64,000 nt of DNA from Prunella strophiata (taxonomy: Eukaryota; Chordata; Aves; Passeriformes; Prunellidae). Positions 23,271-35,480 of this stretch are shown piece after piece. The DNA lies in contig JAZBQD010000014.1 in assembly GCA_036583965.1 (NCBI GenBank), forward strand, positions 71,601,586-71,665,585. Reading direction: 5' to 3'. The position numbers were made by a program, and so were the translations under genes. Under the pieces are notes generated by a model. That model saw only the letters and a list, made by a program, of their open reading frames with translations. It had not been told where the DNA came from and did not search any database. Every line of letters starts with the position of its first letter. The first letter of the stretch is position 1.

Positions 23271-24217
23271 CCTCAAAACCATCCAGGGACAACCCCCACT
23301 GTCCCAGGCTGCTCCAGCCCCAGTGTCCGCCGGCTTGGGCACTGGCCAGGGATGCAGGGGCAGCCCCAGCTGCCTCTGGCAATTCCAGCCCAGCCAGGCA
23401 TTCCCAATTGCCAGATCCCATCAGGCTGGCCCTCTGGCAGTGGAAGCCATTGCCTGTGTCCTGTCCTGCAGGCCTTGTCCCCAGTCCCTCTGCAGCTCGC
23501 CTGGAGCCCTTCATGCCCTGCACTGTGCTGGAATCTCTTCCCTGGAGCCTTCCTTCTCCAGGGGAACATTCCCAGCTCTCCCCAGCCTCTCCAAGCAGAG
23601 GACTCTGATTTTCTAGGATTCATCCGAGTGTCAATCCCTTTCCTTTCCCATTCCTTGGTCCATCCCACAGGGGACAATGGCAGGATGAGGACAATGCCAA
23701 GGGGACAGCACTGCTTGAGGAGCTTTGTCCCCATCCAAGATTCCCACGGTGGCACAAGCCAGGGGTCCCACATGTCCCAGTGCCAAGGGGACAACCACGG
23801 CCCAGCCACCCCTGGGCTGACCACCAGGTGACCATCACCAGGGGTGTCCAGAGGGTCCCACCACCCCGGGAAAGCACCAGAAGGTTCCCTCTTATCTTCT
23901 CCACTGGGTTGCTCCCATTCATGTGGGATCAGCACGGGGGGGGACGGGGCAGGACGAGGCACAAGGTCCTTGTCCCCAGGGCTGGGGGACATTTGGGGGG
24001 TGCAGAGCCACGCCAGGAGGGCAGGACCAGGCCGGGAATCCCCACCCTGGAGGCGCTGCCGGAATCTTTGGGACATCCCCCGGGATATCCCTCCCGAGCC
24101 GTGTCCCCACCCTGCCCCACCCCCCCAGTCCCGCTGGATTCGTGTCCCCATTCCCAGACCTGGCCTAACCCCTTCCCTTCTCCTTCTTTTTCCCCCGTTC
24201 CCCCGCTCTATCCGCAG
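23271..24217 (+). other. SHANK3: Distal end of the SHANK3 intron
   Basis: Unique sequence ending in a long pyrimidine tract (CCCTTCTCCTTCTTTTTCCCCCG...) and the acceptor TATCCGCAG at 24209-24217. Confidence 0.6.
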
Positions 24218-24787
24218 ACTTTAAGAGTTTAGTTTAGGAGATCTCAGAAAAAGGGTACAAAGAGAAGATTAAGGAAAAAACACTTAAAAGCGGGAGGCCC
24301 AGGAAGCAGATAACAAGAACACGACGCACGCCCACACCGTCAAACCCGACACGAGCTGGTTTTGAGCGGCCGAGCCCCTCAGCACCGTCCGGCCCTACGG
24401 CCTGACGCCCCCCACCATCCTCAAATCCTCCAGCCTCTCCATCCCCCACGAGCCCAAGGAAGTTCGCTTCGTGGTGCGCAGCGTCAGCGCCCGCAGCCGC
24501 TCGCCGTCGCCGTCGCCGTCGCCGGGGCCGCCGCTGCACACGCTGACACCCGCCGCGGCCCTTCATGCAGAAGCCGCTGCACCTGTGGAACAAGTACGAC
24601 GTGGGGGACTGGCTGGAGAGCATCAAACCTGGTGGAGCACCGGGACAAGTTCGAGGACCACGAGATCGAGGGCACCCACCTGCCCGCCCTGACCAAGGAG
24701 GACTTCGTGGAGTTGGGGGTGACCCGCGTGGGGCAAAACCCGCATGAACATCGAGCGGGCGCATCAAGCAGCTTGGTGGACAGCTGA
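24218..24787 (+). CDS. SHANK3: SHANK3, last coding exon with SAM domain
   Basis: This exon encodes the C-terminal SAM domain that lets SHANK3 polymerise into sheets and target the postsynaptic density. The first 170 bases do not read cleanly: the best frame has an early stop and little similarity. From about 24396 the SHANK3 signature YGLTPPTILKSSSLSIPHEP and EVRFVVRSVSARSRSPSPSP is clear. The SAM domain follows from about 24575: LHLWNKYDVGDWLESI, then in another frame EHRDKFEDHEIEGTHLPALT and KEDFVELGVTRVG, then MNIER in a third frame, ending VDS and TGA at 24785-24787. Small indels near 24560, 24625, 24737 and 24763-24773 cause the frame changes. The residues themselves are typical of the family, so the breaks look like sequence errors. 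Confidence 0.92.
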
Positions 24788-25184
24788 CCGCGTCCGGAGC
24801 CGCCGTGGGAAGGGCGTGGCGGCATTCCCAAGCCAAGAAAACCCACTTGGATTCTCCTTCTCCTTCTCCGAGCGCTGCACTGAGGGCGTGGAGCCACCCA
24901 CCCCCGGCTCCCGCCCGCTCCCGCCCCGGCCCCGCGCCTCCTCCGGCCCAGGAATGTTGCATGAAATTCCTCCTCGTTCCCGTTCTCCTCCCCAGAGAGT
25001 CTGGCCTGTAAATCGCTCCCGTGTGCCCCGCCCGGGGTGGCACCGGGGACGGGCAGGGACGCGCCGCGGTGGTGGCAACCTCGGGGGCGGCCACGACCTG
25101 GAGCCCCCGAGCCGCCCGAACCACCGGCGGCGTGGCCAGAGCCAACGGGTGGCACCCGCGGGGGTGGCGCCGCCCGGGTGGCCC

Positions 25185-25435
25185 TGCCAGGCTCAGAGGT
25201 GGCCCAAGGTCCTGAACCCTCCAGGTGTCCCCGGCAGGGTCAGAGGTGGCCCCAGGTCCTGACACCCCCTAGGTGTCCCCGGCAGGGTCAGAGGTGGCCC
25301 CAGGTCCTGACACCCCCCGGGTGTCCCTGCCAGGCTTGAGGTGGCCCAAGGTCCTGACACCCCCCGGGTGTCCCCGGCAGGGTCAGAGGTGGCCCCAGGT
25401 CCTGACACCCCCCAGGTGTCCCCGCCGGGCTCGGA
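25185..25435. repeat. 47-bp tandem repeat in the SHANK3 3'UTR
   Basis: Five to six units with core GTCAGAGGTGGCCCCAGGTC, followed by CTGACACCCC and GGTGTCCCCGGCAGG. Some units lack a few bases (GAGGTGGCCCAAGGTC). Confidence 0.85.
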
Positions 25436-26610
25436 GGCGGCGGCTCCAGCGGGGCCATCCCGGCGGCGCTCCCGGAGAGAGGAAGGAAGGAAGGAAAGGA
25501 GGAAGGAGAAGAGGAAGAGGAAGGAAGGGCCGGGAAGGCTCCAGCGGCGGCCGTGCCACCCCGAGCCGTGCCAGGCCGTGCTAGAAGAGCCCCCCAGCCG
25601 TGCCAGGCGGATCCCCCCGGACTCTGAGCTGCTGCCCCGGCCGGGTGAGAGGGAGCGAGGAGCGCATGGATCGAAGCATGTTTTGGGAATGTCGGGAGGC
25701 TGGGGGGGACGAATCCCGCAGCAAAAAAACAAAACAAAAAAAAAAAAAAAAAAAAACAAAAAAAATAACGCTTTGGCAACGTTTAGAGGGGAGGGGGCGG
25801 GGGTGGGAAAGGTTTGATTTCCTCTGGGCTTGGGGTCTTGTTTTTTCCAAAGGGGGGAAAAGCGTTGATGGGAAATTATTTAATCTCCGTGCATTTATCT
25901 AGAGAGCAGCTGATAAGCCCCACGAGATAACGAATTCCAGGATCCTCCCCCCCACCCCCCTTCTGCCCCCCCCCCCCCCAAAAATCCTGCTCATCCCTCG
26001 TTTTGCATCTTTTAAGCAGCTCTATATTTGGAAAGAGAGAATATCTATATATCTATATCTCCAGAGCTATAGCCACCTGATTTTTGTTAGGATTTTCCTA
26101 AAAAAAATTCCTATCTCTGGACTGGAGGAGACGCTCCCGGGACGCCCGTGGCTCGCGGGAGTTTTTAAGCGACTGAATGAATGTGAAAACGTCTTTTTAA
26201 ACACACCACAAAAACCCCTAAAATCCCCCCCGAAACAGCTCCTTTCAGACCCTCTGGATTTGTAAAAATTCAGAGAATCACAAAAACACACACACACAGG
26301 AAGGAAAAAAAAAAAAAAAAAAACAAAAAAAAAAAAAAAAAAACAAAACACAAACTTGCGTTTTGGGACACACCGAGTCTTCCAGGCACACAGCAGGGAG
26401 GTCCCCGGGGGTCGTGTCCCCAATTTTTGGGGTCCCAGGGCTGGCGGCGGCCGCGGGGACAATGCCCGGAGGGGGGGCGCTGCCAGGACCCCGACCCCCG
26501 TGGCGGCGTCCCCAGCGCCACCCGCGTTGTCCACCGGGCGGGGCCGGGCGCACGGCTCTGGCGGGAGGGGAGGGCTCGGTGGTCCCAAAAGCCGAGGCCC
26601 CCAGGAAGGC

Positions 26611-26616
26611 ATTAAA
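26611..26616 (+). terminator. SHANK3: Candidate proximal poly(A) signal ATTAAA
   Basis: ATTAAA followed by AACTCTTCTGGTGCTAAG, about 1.83 kb after the SHANK3 stop and just before the 11-bp satellite. This is the commonest poly(A) variant hexamer. No obvious GU-rich element is seen downstream, so usage is uncertain. Confidence 0.4.
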
Positions 26617-26748
26617 AAACTCTTCTGGTGCTAAGAGGGGAGGACAGGGAGCTCCGTCCTGACCCTCAACATCTCCGAACCTTTCCGACCTTGCCAGGGA
26701 AAAGGGCCCGGAGCTCCCCCGGCACACCGGATGGCCCCGGGTGTCCCC

Positions 26749-29700
26749 CGGGATGTCCCCGGGATGTCCCCGGGATGTCCCTGTCCTGTGTCGGGGCACT
26801 GGGAACTCCCCGGGATGTCCCCGGGATGTCCCCTGCCCCGTGCCAGGGCACCAGGATGTCCCCGGGACGTCCCCTGCCCTGTGACGGGGCACTGGGACCC
26901 TCCCCGGGATGTCCCCGGGATGTCCCCGGGATGTCCCCGGGATGTCCCCGGGATGTCCCCGGGATGTCCCCGGGATGTCCCCGGGATGTCCCCGGGATGT
27001 CCCCGGGATGTCCCCGGGATGTCCCCGGGATGTCCCCGGGATGTCCCCGGGATGTCCCCGGGATGTCCCCGGGATGTCCCCGGGATGTCCCCGGGATGTC
27101 CCCGGGATGTCCCCGGGATGTCCCCGGGATGTCCCCGGGATGTCCCCGGGATGTCCCCGGGATGTCCCCGGGATGTCCCCGGGATGTCCCCGGGATGTCC
27201 CCGGGATGTCCCCGGGATGTCCCCGGGATGTCCCCGGGATGTCCCCGGGATGTCCCCGGGATGTCCCCGGGATGTCCCCGGGATGTCCCCGGGATGTCCC
27301 CGGGATGTCCCCGGGATGTCCCCGGGATGTCCCCGGGATGTCCCCGGGATGTCCCCGGGATGTCCCCGGGATGTCCCCGGGATGTCCCCGGGATGTCCCC
27401 GGGATGTCCCCGGGATGTCCCCGGGATGTCCCCGGGATGTCCCCGGGATGTCCCCGGGATGTCCCCGGGATGTCCCCGGGATGTCCCCGGGATGTCCCCG
27501 GGATGTCCCCGGGATGTCCCCGGGATGTCCCCGGGATGTCCCCGGGATGTCCCCGGGATGTCCCCGGGATGTCCCCGGGATGTCCCCGGGATGTCCCCGG
27601 GATGTCCCCGGGATGTCCCCGGGATGTCCCCGGGATGTCCCCGGGATGTCCCCGGGATGTCCCCGGGATGTCCCCGGGATGTCCCCGGGATGTCCCCGGG
27701 ATGTCCCCGGGATGTCCCCGGGATGTCCCCGGGATGTCCCCGGGATGTCCCCGGGATGTCCCCGGGATGTCCCCGGGATGTCCCCGGGATGTCCCCGGGA
27801 TGTCCCCGGGATGTCCCCGGGATGTCCCCGGGATGTCCCCGGGATGTCCCCGGGATGTCCCCGGGATGTCCCCGGGATGTCCCCGGGATGTCCCCGGGAT
27901 GTCCCCGGGATGTCCCCGGGATGTCCCCGGGATGTCCCCGGGATGTCCCCGGGATGTCCCCGGGATGTCCCCGGGATGTCCCCGGGATGTCCCCGGGATG
28001 TCCCCGGGATGTCCCCGGGATGTCCCCGGGATGTCCCCGGGATGTCCCCGGGATGTCCCCGGGATGTCCCTGTCCTGTGTCGGGGCACTGGGAACTCCCC
28101 GGGATGTCCCCGGGATGTCCCCTGCCCCGTGCCAGGGCACCAGGATGTCCCCGGGACGTCCCCTGCCCTGTGACGGGGCACTGGGACCCTCCCCGGGATG
28201 TCCCCGGGATGTCCCCGGGATGTCCCCGGGATGTCCCCGGGATGTCCCCGGGATGTCCCCGGGATGTCCCCGGGATGTCCCCGGGATGTCCCCGGGATGT
28301 CCCCGGGATGTCCCCGGGATGTCCCCGGGATGTCCCCGGGATGTCCCCGGGATGTCCCCGGGATGTCCCCGGGATGTCCCCGGGATGTCCCCGGGATGTC
28401 CCCGGGATGTCCCCGGGATGTCCCCGGGATGTCCCCGGGATGTCCCCGGGATGTCCCCGGGATGTCCCCGGGATGTCCCCGGGATGTCCCCGGGATGTCC
28501 CCGGGATGTCCCCGGGATGTCCCCGGGATGTCCCCGGGATGTCCCCGGGATGTCCCCGGGATGTCCCCGGGATGTCCCCGGGATGTCCCCGGGATGTCCC
28601 CGGGATGTCCCCGGGATGTCCCCGGGATGTCCCCGGGATGTCCCCGGGATGTCCCCGGGATGTCCCCGGGATGTCCCCGGGATGTCCCCGGGATGTCCCC
28701 GGGATGTCCCCGGGATGTCCCCGGGATGTCCCCGGGATGTCCCCGGGATGTCCCCGGGATGTCCCCGGGATGTCCCCGGGATGTCCCCGGGATGTCCCCG
28801 GGATGTCCCCGGGATGTCCCCGGGATGTCCCCGGGATGTCCCCGGGATGTCCCCGGGATGTCCCCGGGATGTCCCCGGGATGTCCCCGGGATGTCCCCGG
28901 GATGTCCCCGGGATGTCCCCGGGATGTCCCCGGGATGTCCCCGGGATGTCCCCGGGATGTCCCCGGGATGTCCCCGGGATGTCCCCGGGATGTCCCCGGG
29001 ATGTCCCCGGGATGTCCCCGGGATGTCCCCGGGATGTCCCCGGGATGTCCCCGGGATGTCCCCGGGATGTCCCCGGGATGTCCCCGGGATGTCCCCGGGA
29101 TGTCCCCGGGATGTCCCCGGGATGTCCCCGGGATGTCCCCGGGATGTCCCCGGGATGTCCCCGGGATGTCCCCGGGATGTCCCCGGGATGTCCCCGGGAT
29201 GTCCCCGGGATGTCCCCGGGATGTCCCCGGGATGTCCCCGGGATGTCCCCGGGATGTCCCCGGGATGTCCCCGGGATGTCCCCGGGATGTCCCCGGGATG
29301 TCCCCGGGATGTCCCCGGGATGTCCCCGGGATGTCCCCGGGATGTCCCCGGGATGTCCCCGGGATGTCCCCGGGATGTCCCCGGGATGTCCCCGGGATGT
29401 CCCCGGGATGTCCCCGGGATGTCCCCGGGATGTCCCCGGGATGTCCCCGGGATGTCCCCGGGATGTCCCCGGGATGTCCCCGGGATGTCCCCGGGATGTC
29501 CCCGGGATGTCCCCGGGATGTCCCCGGGATGTCCCCGGGATGTCCCCGGGATGTCCCCGGGATGTCCCCGGGATGTCCCCGGGATGTCCCCGGGATGTCC
29601 CCGGGATGTCCCCGGGATGTCCCCGGGATGTCCCCGGGATGTCCCCGGGATGTCCCCGGGATGTCCCCGGGATGTCCCCGGGATGTCCCCGGGATGTCCC

Positions 29701-30502
29701 CGGGATGTCCCCGGGATGTCCCCGGGATGTCCCCGGGATGTCCCCGGGATGTCCCCGGGATGTCCCCGGGATGTCCCCGGGATGTCCCCGGGATGTCCCC
29801 GGGATGTCCCCGGGATGTCCCCGGGATGTCCCCGGGATGTCCCCGGGATGTCCCCGGGATGTCCCCGGGATGTCCCCGGGATGTCCCCGGGATGTCCCCG
29901 GGATGTCCCCGGGATGTCCCCGGGATGTCCCCGGGATGTCCCCGGGATGTCCCCGGGATGTCCCCGGGATGTCCCCGGGATGTCCCCGGGATGTCCCCGG
30001 GATGTCCCCGGGATGTCCCCGGGATGTCCCCGGGATGTCCCCGGGATGTCCCCGGGATGTCCCCGGGATGTCCCCGGGATGTCCCCGGGATGTCCCCGGG
30101 ATGTCCCCGGGATGTCCCCGGGATGTCCCCGGGATGTCCCCGGGATGTCCCCGGGATGTCCCCGGGATGTCCCCGGGATGTCCCCGGGATGTCCCCGGGA
30201 TGTCCCCGGGATGTCCCCGGGATGTCCCCGGGATGTCCCCGGGATGTCCCCGGGATGTCCCCGGGATGTCCCCGGGATGTCCCCGGGATGTCCCCGGGAT
30301 GTCCCCGGGATGTCCCCGGGATGTCCCCGGGATGTCCCCGGGATGTCCCCGGGATGTCCCCGGGATGTCCCCGGGATGTCCCCGGGATGTCCCCGGGATG
30401 TCCCCGGGATGTCCCCGGGATGTCCCCGGGATGTCCCCGGGATGTCCCCGGGATGTCCCCGGGATGTCCCCGGGATGTCCCCGGGATGTCCCCGGGATGT
30501 CC
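26749..30502. repeat. 3.7-kb satellite of the 11-bp unit CCCCGGGATGT
   Basis: About 330 nearly perfect 11-base units, each with a CCCGGG palindrome. The array is interrupted by the same roughly 130-base diverged interlude (TGTCCTGTGTCGGGGCACTG through GGGCACTGGGACCCTCC) at about 26780-26908 and 28069-28197. Because 11 is not a multiple of 3 and no unit contains a stop, both strands are open in several frames for over 1000 codons. These are not genes. The right edge runs directly into TGTCCCCGCCTTGGGG, the start of the duplicated segment. Confidence 0.98.
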
Positions 30503-30629
30503 CCGCCTTGGGGACACGGGGTCCCCTCGGAGCCGCCCCCGAGCGCTCGGCTCGGCCAAGGCTCTGCACGGCCACCGCTGGTCCGGCGGGGCCACCCTCG
30601 TCCCCTCGGTGCTGGCCCTCGGGCCAGTC

Positions 30630-33168
30630 CTGGCACTGCCCACCCTGCCTGGCACTGACCACCCTGCCTGGCCACCCCAGCCTGGCACTGACCACCCTGC
30701 CTGGCACTGCCCACCCTGCCTGGCACTGACCACCCTGCCTGGCACTGACCACCCTGCCTGGCACTGACCACCCTGCCTGGCACTGACCACCCTGCCTGGC
30801 CACCCCAGCCTGGCACTGACCACCCTGCCTGGCCACCCCAGCCTGGCACTGCCCACTCCAGCCTGGCCACTCTGACTACCCCAGCCTGGCACTGACCACC
30901 CTGCCTGGCCACCCCAGCCTGGCACTGACCACCCTGCCTGGCCACCCCAGCCTGGCACTGACCACCCTGCCTGGCACTGACCACCCTGCCTGGCACTGAC
31001 CACCCTGCCTGGCACTGACCACTCTGCTTGACCACCCTGCCTGGCCGCTCTGGCTCCTCCTGCCTGGCCACCCCAGCCTGGCACTGACCACCCTGCCTGG
31101 CACTGACCACCCTGCCTGGCACTGACCACCCTGCCTGGCCACCCCAGCCTGGCACTGACCACCCTGCCTGGCACTGACCACCCTGCCTGGCCACCCCAGC
31201 CTGGCACTGACCACCCTGCCTGGCCACCCCAGCCTGGCACTGACCACCCTGCCTGGCCACCCCAGCCTGGCACTGACCACCCTGCCTGGCCACCCCAGCC
31301 TGGCACTGACCACCCTGCCTGGCCACCCCAGCCTGGCACTGACCACCCTGCCTGGCCACCCCAGCCTGGCACTGACCACCCTGCCTGGCACTGACCACCC
31401 TGCCTGGCCGCTCTGGCTCCTCCTGCCTGGCCACCCCAGCCTGGCACTGACCACCCTGCCTGGCACTGACCACCCTGCCTGGCACTGACCACCCTGCCTG
31501 GCCACCCCAGCCTGGCACTGACCACCCTGCCTGGCACTGACCACCCTGCCTGGCCACCCCAGCCTGGCACTGACCACCCTGCCTGGCCACCCCAGCCTGG
31601 CACTGACCACCCTGCCTGGCACTGACCACCCTGCCTGGCCACCCCAGCCTGGCACTGACCACCCTGCCTGGCCACCCCAGCCTGGCACTGACCACCCTGC
31701 CTGGCCACCCCAGCCTGGCACTGACCACCCTGCCTGGCACTGACCACCCTGCCTGGCCACCCCAGCCTGGCACTGACCACCCTGCCTGGCACTGACCACC
31801 CTGCCTGGCCACCCCAGCCTGGCACTGACCACCCTGCCTGGCCACCCCAGCCTGGCACTGACCACCCTGCCTGGCCACCCCAGCCTGGCACTGACCACCC
31901 TGCCTGGCCACCCCAGCCTGGCACTGACCACCCTGCCTGGCCACCCCAGCCTGGCACTGACCACCCTGCCTGGCACTGACCACCCTGCCTGGCCACCCCA
32001 GCCTGGCACTGACCACCCTGCCTGGCACTGACCACCCTGCCTGGCACTGACCACCCTGCCTGGCACTGACCACCCTGCCTGGCACTGACCACCCTGCCTG
32101 GCACTGACCACCCTGCCTGGCACTGACCACCCTGCCTGGCCACCCCAGCCTGGCACTGACCACCCTGCCTGGCACTGACCACCCTGCCTGGCCACCCCAG
32201 CCTGGCACTGACCACCCTGCCTGGCCACCCCAGCCTGGCACTGACCACCCTGCCTGGCACTGACCACCCTGCCTGGCACTGACCACCCTGCCTGGCACTG
32301 ACCACCCTGCCTGGCACTGACCACCCTGCCTGGCCACCCCAGCCTGGCACTGACCACCCTGCCTGGCACTGACCACCCTGCCTGGCCACCCCAGCCTGGC
32401 ACTGACCACCCTGCCTGGCACTGACCACCCTGCCTGGCCACCCCAGCCTGGCACTGACCACCCTGCCTGGCACTGACCACCCTGCCTGGCCACCCCAGCC
32501 TGGCACTGACCACCCTGCCTGGCACTGACCACCCTGCCTGGCACTGACCACCCTGCCTGGCACTGACCACCCTGCCTGGCACTGACCACCCTGCCTGGCA
32601 CTGACCACCCTGCCTGGCACTGACCACCCTGCCTGGCCACCCCAGCCTGGCACTGACCACCCTGCCTGGCACTGACCACCCTGCCTGGCACTGACCACCC
32701 TGCCTGGCACTGACCACCCTGCCTGGCCACCCCAGCCTGGCACTGACCACCCTGCCTGGCACTGACCACCCTGCCTGGCCACCCCAGCCTGGCACTGACC
32801 ACCCTGCCTGGCACTGACCACCCTGCCTGGCACTGACCACCCTGCCTGGCACTGACCACCCTGCCTGGCACTGACCACCCTGCCTGGCACTGACCACCCT
32901 GCCTGGCACTGACCACCCTGCCTGGCACTGACCACCCTGCCTGGCCACCCCAGCCTGGCACTGACCACCCTGCCTGGCACTGACCACCCTGCCTGGCCAC
33001 CCCAGCCTGGCACTGACCACCCTGCCTGGCCACCCCAGCCTGGCACTGACCACCCTGCCTGGCACTGACCACCCTGCCTGGCCACCCCAGCCTGGCACTG
33101 ACCACCCTGCCTGGCACTGACCACCCTGCCTGGCACTGACCACCCTGCCTGGCACTGCCCACCCTGCC
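30630..33168. repeat. 2.5-kb array of two interleaved units (19 bp and 14 bp)
   Basis: Unit A is CCTGGCACTGACCACCCTG and unit B is CCTGGCCACCCCAG. B nearly always occurs singly between runs of one to eight A units. Rare variants (CTGGCCGCTCTGGCTCCTC near 31045 and 31405; ACTCCAGCCTGGCCACTCTG near 30855) mark internal duplications. A+B is 33 bases, so reading frames stay open. No protein is expected. Confidence 0.97.
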
Positions 33169-33169
33169 T

Positions 33170-33960
33170 GCCTGTCCCCTGTCCCGTTTGTCCCTGTCCC
33201 CAGCCCCTCTCATCCTTTGTCTCCTGTGTCACTCATCCTGTCCCCTGTCCTGCCCATCCCTGTCCCCTGTCCTGCCCATCCCTGTCCCCTGTCCCGTTTG
33301 TCCCTGTCGCCTGCCCCACTCATCCTCGCCTCCGTGCCATTCATCGCTGTCCCGTTCATCCCTGTCCCCAGCCCTGCTCATCCCTGTCCCCTGTCCTGCC
33401 CATCCCTGTCCCCTGTCCCGTTTGTCCCTGTCCCCAGCCCCTCTCACTCCTGTCCCCTGCGCCACTCATCCTGTCCCCTGTCCTGCCCATCCCTGTCCCC
33501 TGCGCCACTCATCCTGTCCCCTGTCCTGCCCATCTCTGTCCCCTGTCCTGCCCATCCCTGTCCCCTGCGCCACTCATCCTGTCCCCTGTCCTGCCCATCC
33601 CTGTCCCCTGTCCTGCCCATCCCTGTCCCCTGTCCTGCCCATTCCTGTCCCCTGTCCTGCCCATCTCTGTCCCCCGTCCTGCCCATCTCTGTCCCCTGTC
33701 CTGCCCATCCCTGTCCCCTGTCCTGCCCATCCCTGTCCCCTGTCCTGCCTGCCTCTGTCCCCCGTCCTGCTCAGCCCTGTCCCCTGTCCTGCCCATCCCT
33801 GTCCCCTGTCCTGCCCATCTCTGTCCCCTGTCCTGCCTGCCTCTGTCCCCCGTCCTGCCCATCTCTGTCCCCTGTCCTGCCCATCCCTGTCCCCTGTCCT
33901 GCCCATCCCTGTCCCCTGTCCCGTTTGTCCCTGTCCCCAGCCCCTCTCACTCCTGTCCCC
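33170..33960. repeat. Minisatellite of TGTCCCCTGTCCTGCCCATCCC type (copy 2)
   Basis: Same family as 1925-3050 but shorter and more homogeneous, dominated by TGTCCCCTGTCCTGCCCATC units. Confidence 0.9.
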
Positions 33961-34430
33961 TGCGCTGCCACGGGGATGTGGCAGAGCTGGACAAGGGACT
34001 TCCAAAAGGCCATCAGGGTCCCCGGGCGAACTGGCTTCGCCGGGGCGGCCCCTCAGCGCCAAGAACAGACCCCGGTTGTCCCCCGTGTCCCCCGTGTCCC
34101 CCCGGTGCCCCTCTGCACCCCCGCTGTGCCCCGCGGTGCCACCGGCTCCGGGGTGGCCCCGTGTCCGCAGCCGGGGTCACCCACCGGTTGCCGCGGGGGT
34201 CCACCCCGGGACCCCGCGGTGCCGTGGCCACTCCCAAAAGCGCTGCTGTCCCCTTCCCGCGGGGCCGGAGCCGTTCCCGGTTGTCCCCAGCTCCTGTCCC
34301 CCGCTCCGGCCACGGCCGCCGGCCCGCTCCGGACATCTCCAGAGCCAGGGCCCACCTTGCCTTTGGAAAAGCCATCCAGGAGAAGGCAGAGCAGGAGCCC
34401 AGCTGACCCCTGACCCCGGCCTGGCCCCTC
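33961..34430. other. Unique GC-rich stretch inside the duplicated segment, copy 2
   Basis: Matches 3051-3510 with about fifteen small indels. No domain was recognised. Confidence 0.5.
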
Positions 34431-35480
34431 GGCCGCAACTGACCCCTGGGTCACGCTGACCCCTCGGCCACGCTGACCCCTCGGTCACCCCCCCAGCTCT
34501 GCCAGCCCCTGGGTCCACACTGACCCCTCGGTCACAACTACACATCGGCCATGCCAAACCTTTGGCCACACTGACCCCTTCGGCCATGCCAGGTCCTGGG
34601 GTCACACTGACCCCTCGGCCACGCCATCCCGGGGCACAATGACCCTTCGGCTCACGCCAACCCATCGGGCTTGTGCCGACCCCTCGGCCCACATTGACCC
34701 CTTGGCCACGCCAACCCATTGCGTGCCAACCCCTCGGCCACGCCTTGGCCACGCCAACCCTTTGGCCAGGCTGGCCCCTTGACCACACTGACCCCTTGGC
34801 CATGCCAAGCCATTGGCCATGCCAAACCCTTGGTCTAGCCCTCAGACCCATGACCCTCAGCCACACTGACCCATCAGCCACACTGATCCCCTCAGCCATG
34901 CTGACCCTTTAAGCACCCTTGGCCCTTGGCCATGCCAAGCCCTTGGGCCACGCAAACCCATCAGCCATGCTGAGCCTTGGCCATGCTGACCCTTGGCCAC
35001 GCCAATCCGTCGGCTGTGCCCAAGTCCTTGATCCACGCCTCAGCCCTTTGGCCATGCCAATCCTTTGGCCACGCCAGCCCCTCGGCCGTGCCGACCCCTT
35101 GACCACCCCTTGGCCCTTTGGCCATGCCAACCCATCGGCCATGTTGACCCCTCGGCCATGCCAACCCATCGGCCGTGCCAATCCATTGGCCGTGTTGACC
35201 CCTTGGCCATGCAACCCATCGGCCGTGCCGACCCTTTGACCACCCTTTGGCCAAACAAACCCCTCGGCCATGCCAATCCACTGGCCGTGTTGACCACTTG
35301 GCCACGCCAACCCACTGGCCACGCCAAGCCCTTGACCACCCCTTGGCCACGCCAACCCATTGGCCATGACGACCCCCTCGGCCCACGCCAACCCCTCGGC
35401 CGTGCTGACCCTTTGACCACCGCTTGGCCTCTTGGCCACGCCGACCCCTTGACCACGGCTCGGCCACGCCAACCCTCGGC
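34431..35480. repeat. Degenerate CGGCCATGCCAACCC minisatellite (copy 2)
   Basis: Counterpart of 3511-4560, with scattered single-base indels that break the otherwise parallel unit order. Confidence 0.85.

Larger units (their letters stand above)
24788..26640 (+). other. SHANK3: Likely proximal 3'UTR of SHANK3
   Basis: Follows the stop codon directly. It contains AT-rich, UTR-like sequence (ATATCTATATATCTATATCTCC near 26040), two long A-rich runs (25722-25768 and 26304-26350) and a candidate poly(A) signal at 26611. A length near 1.8 kb would be comparable to a mammalian SHANK3 3'UTR. The identity rests on position, not on a recognised conserved element. Confidence 0.55.

Noticed and set aside
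8492..24787. SHANK3 as a pseudogene
   Set aside because: Introns and splice sites are retained and substitutions are few; breaks are single-base and clustered like sequencing errors.
26278..33232. Very long open frames (over 2000 codons) on both strands across the 11-bp and 19/14-bp arrays
   Set aside because: They result from stop-free repeat units whose lengths keep several frames open at once. Both strands are open together and no domain is present.
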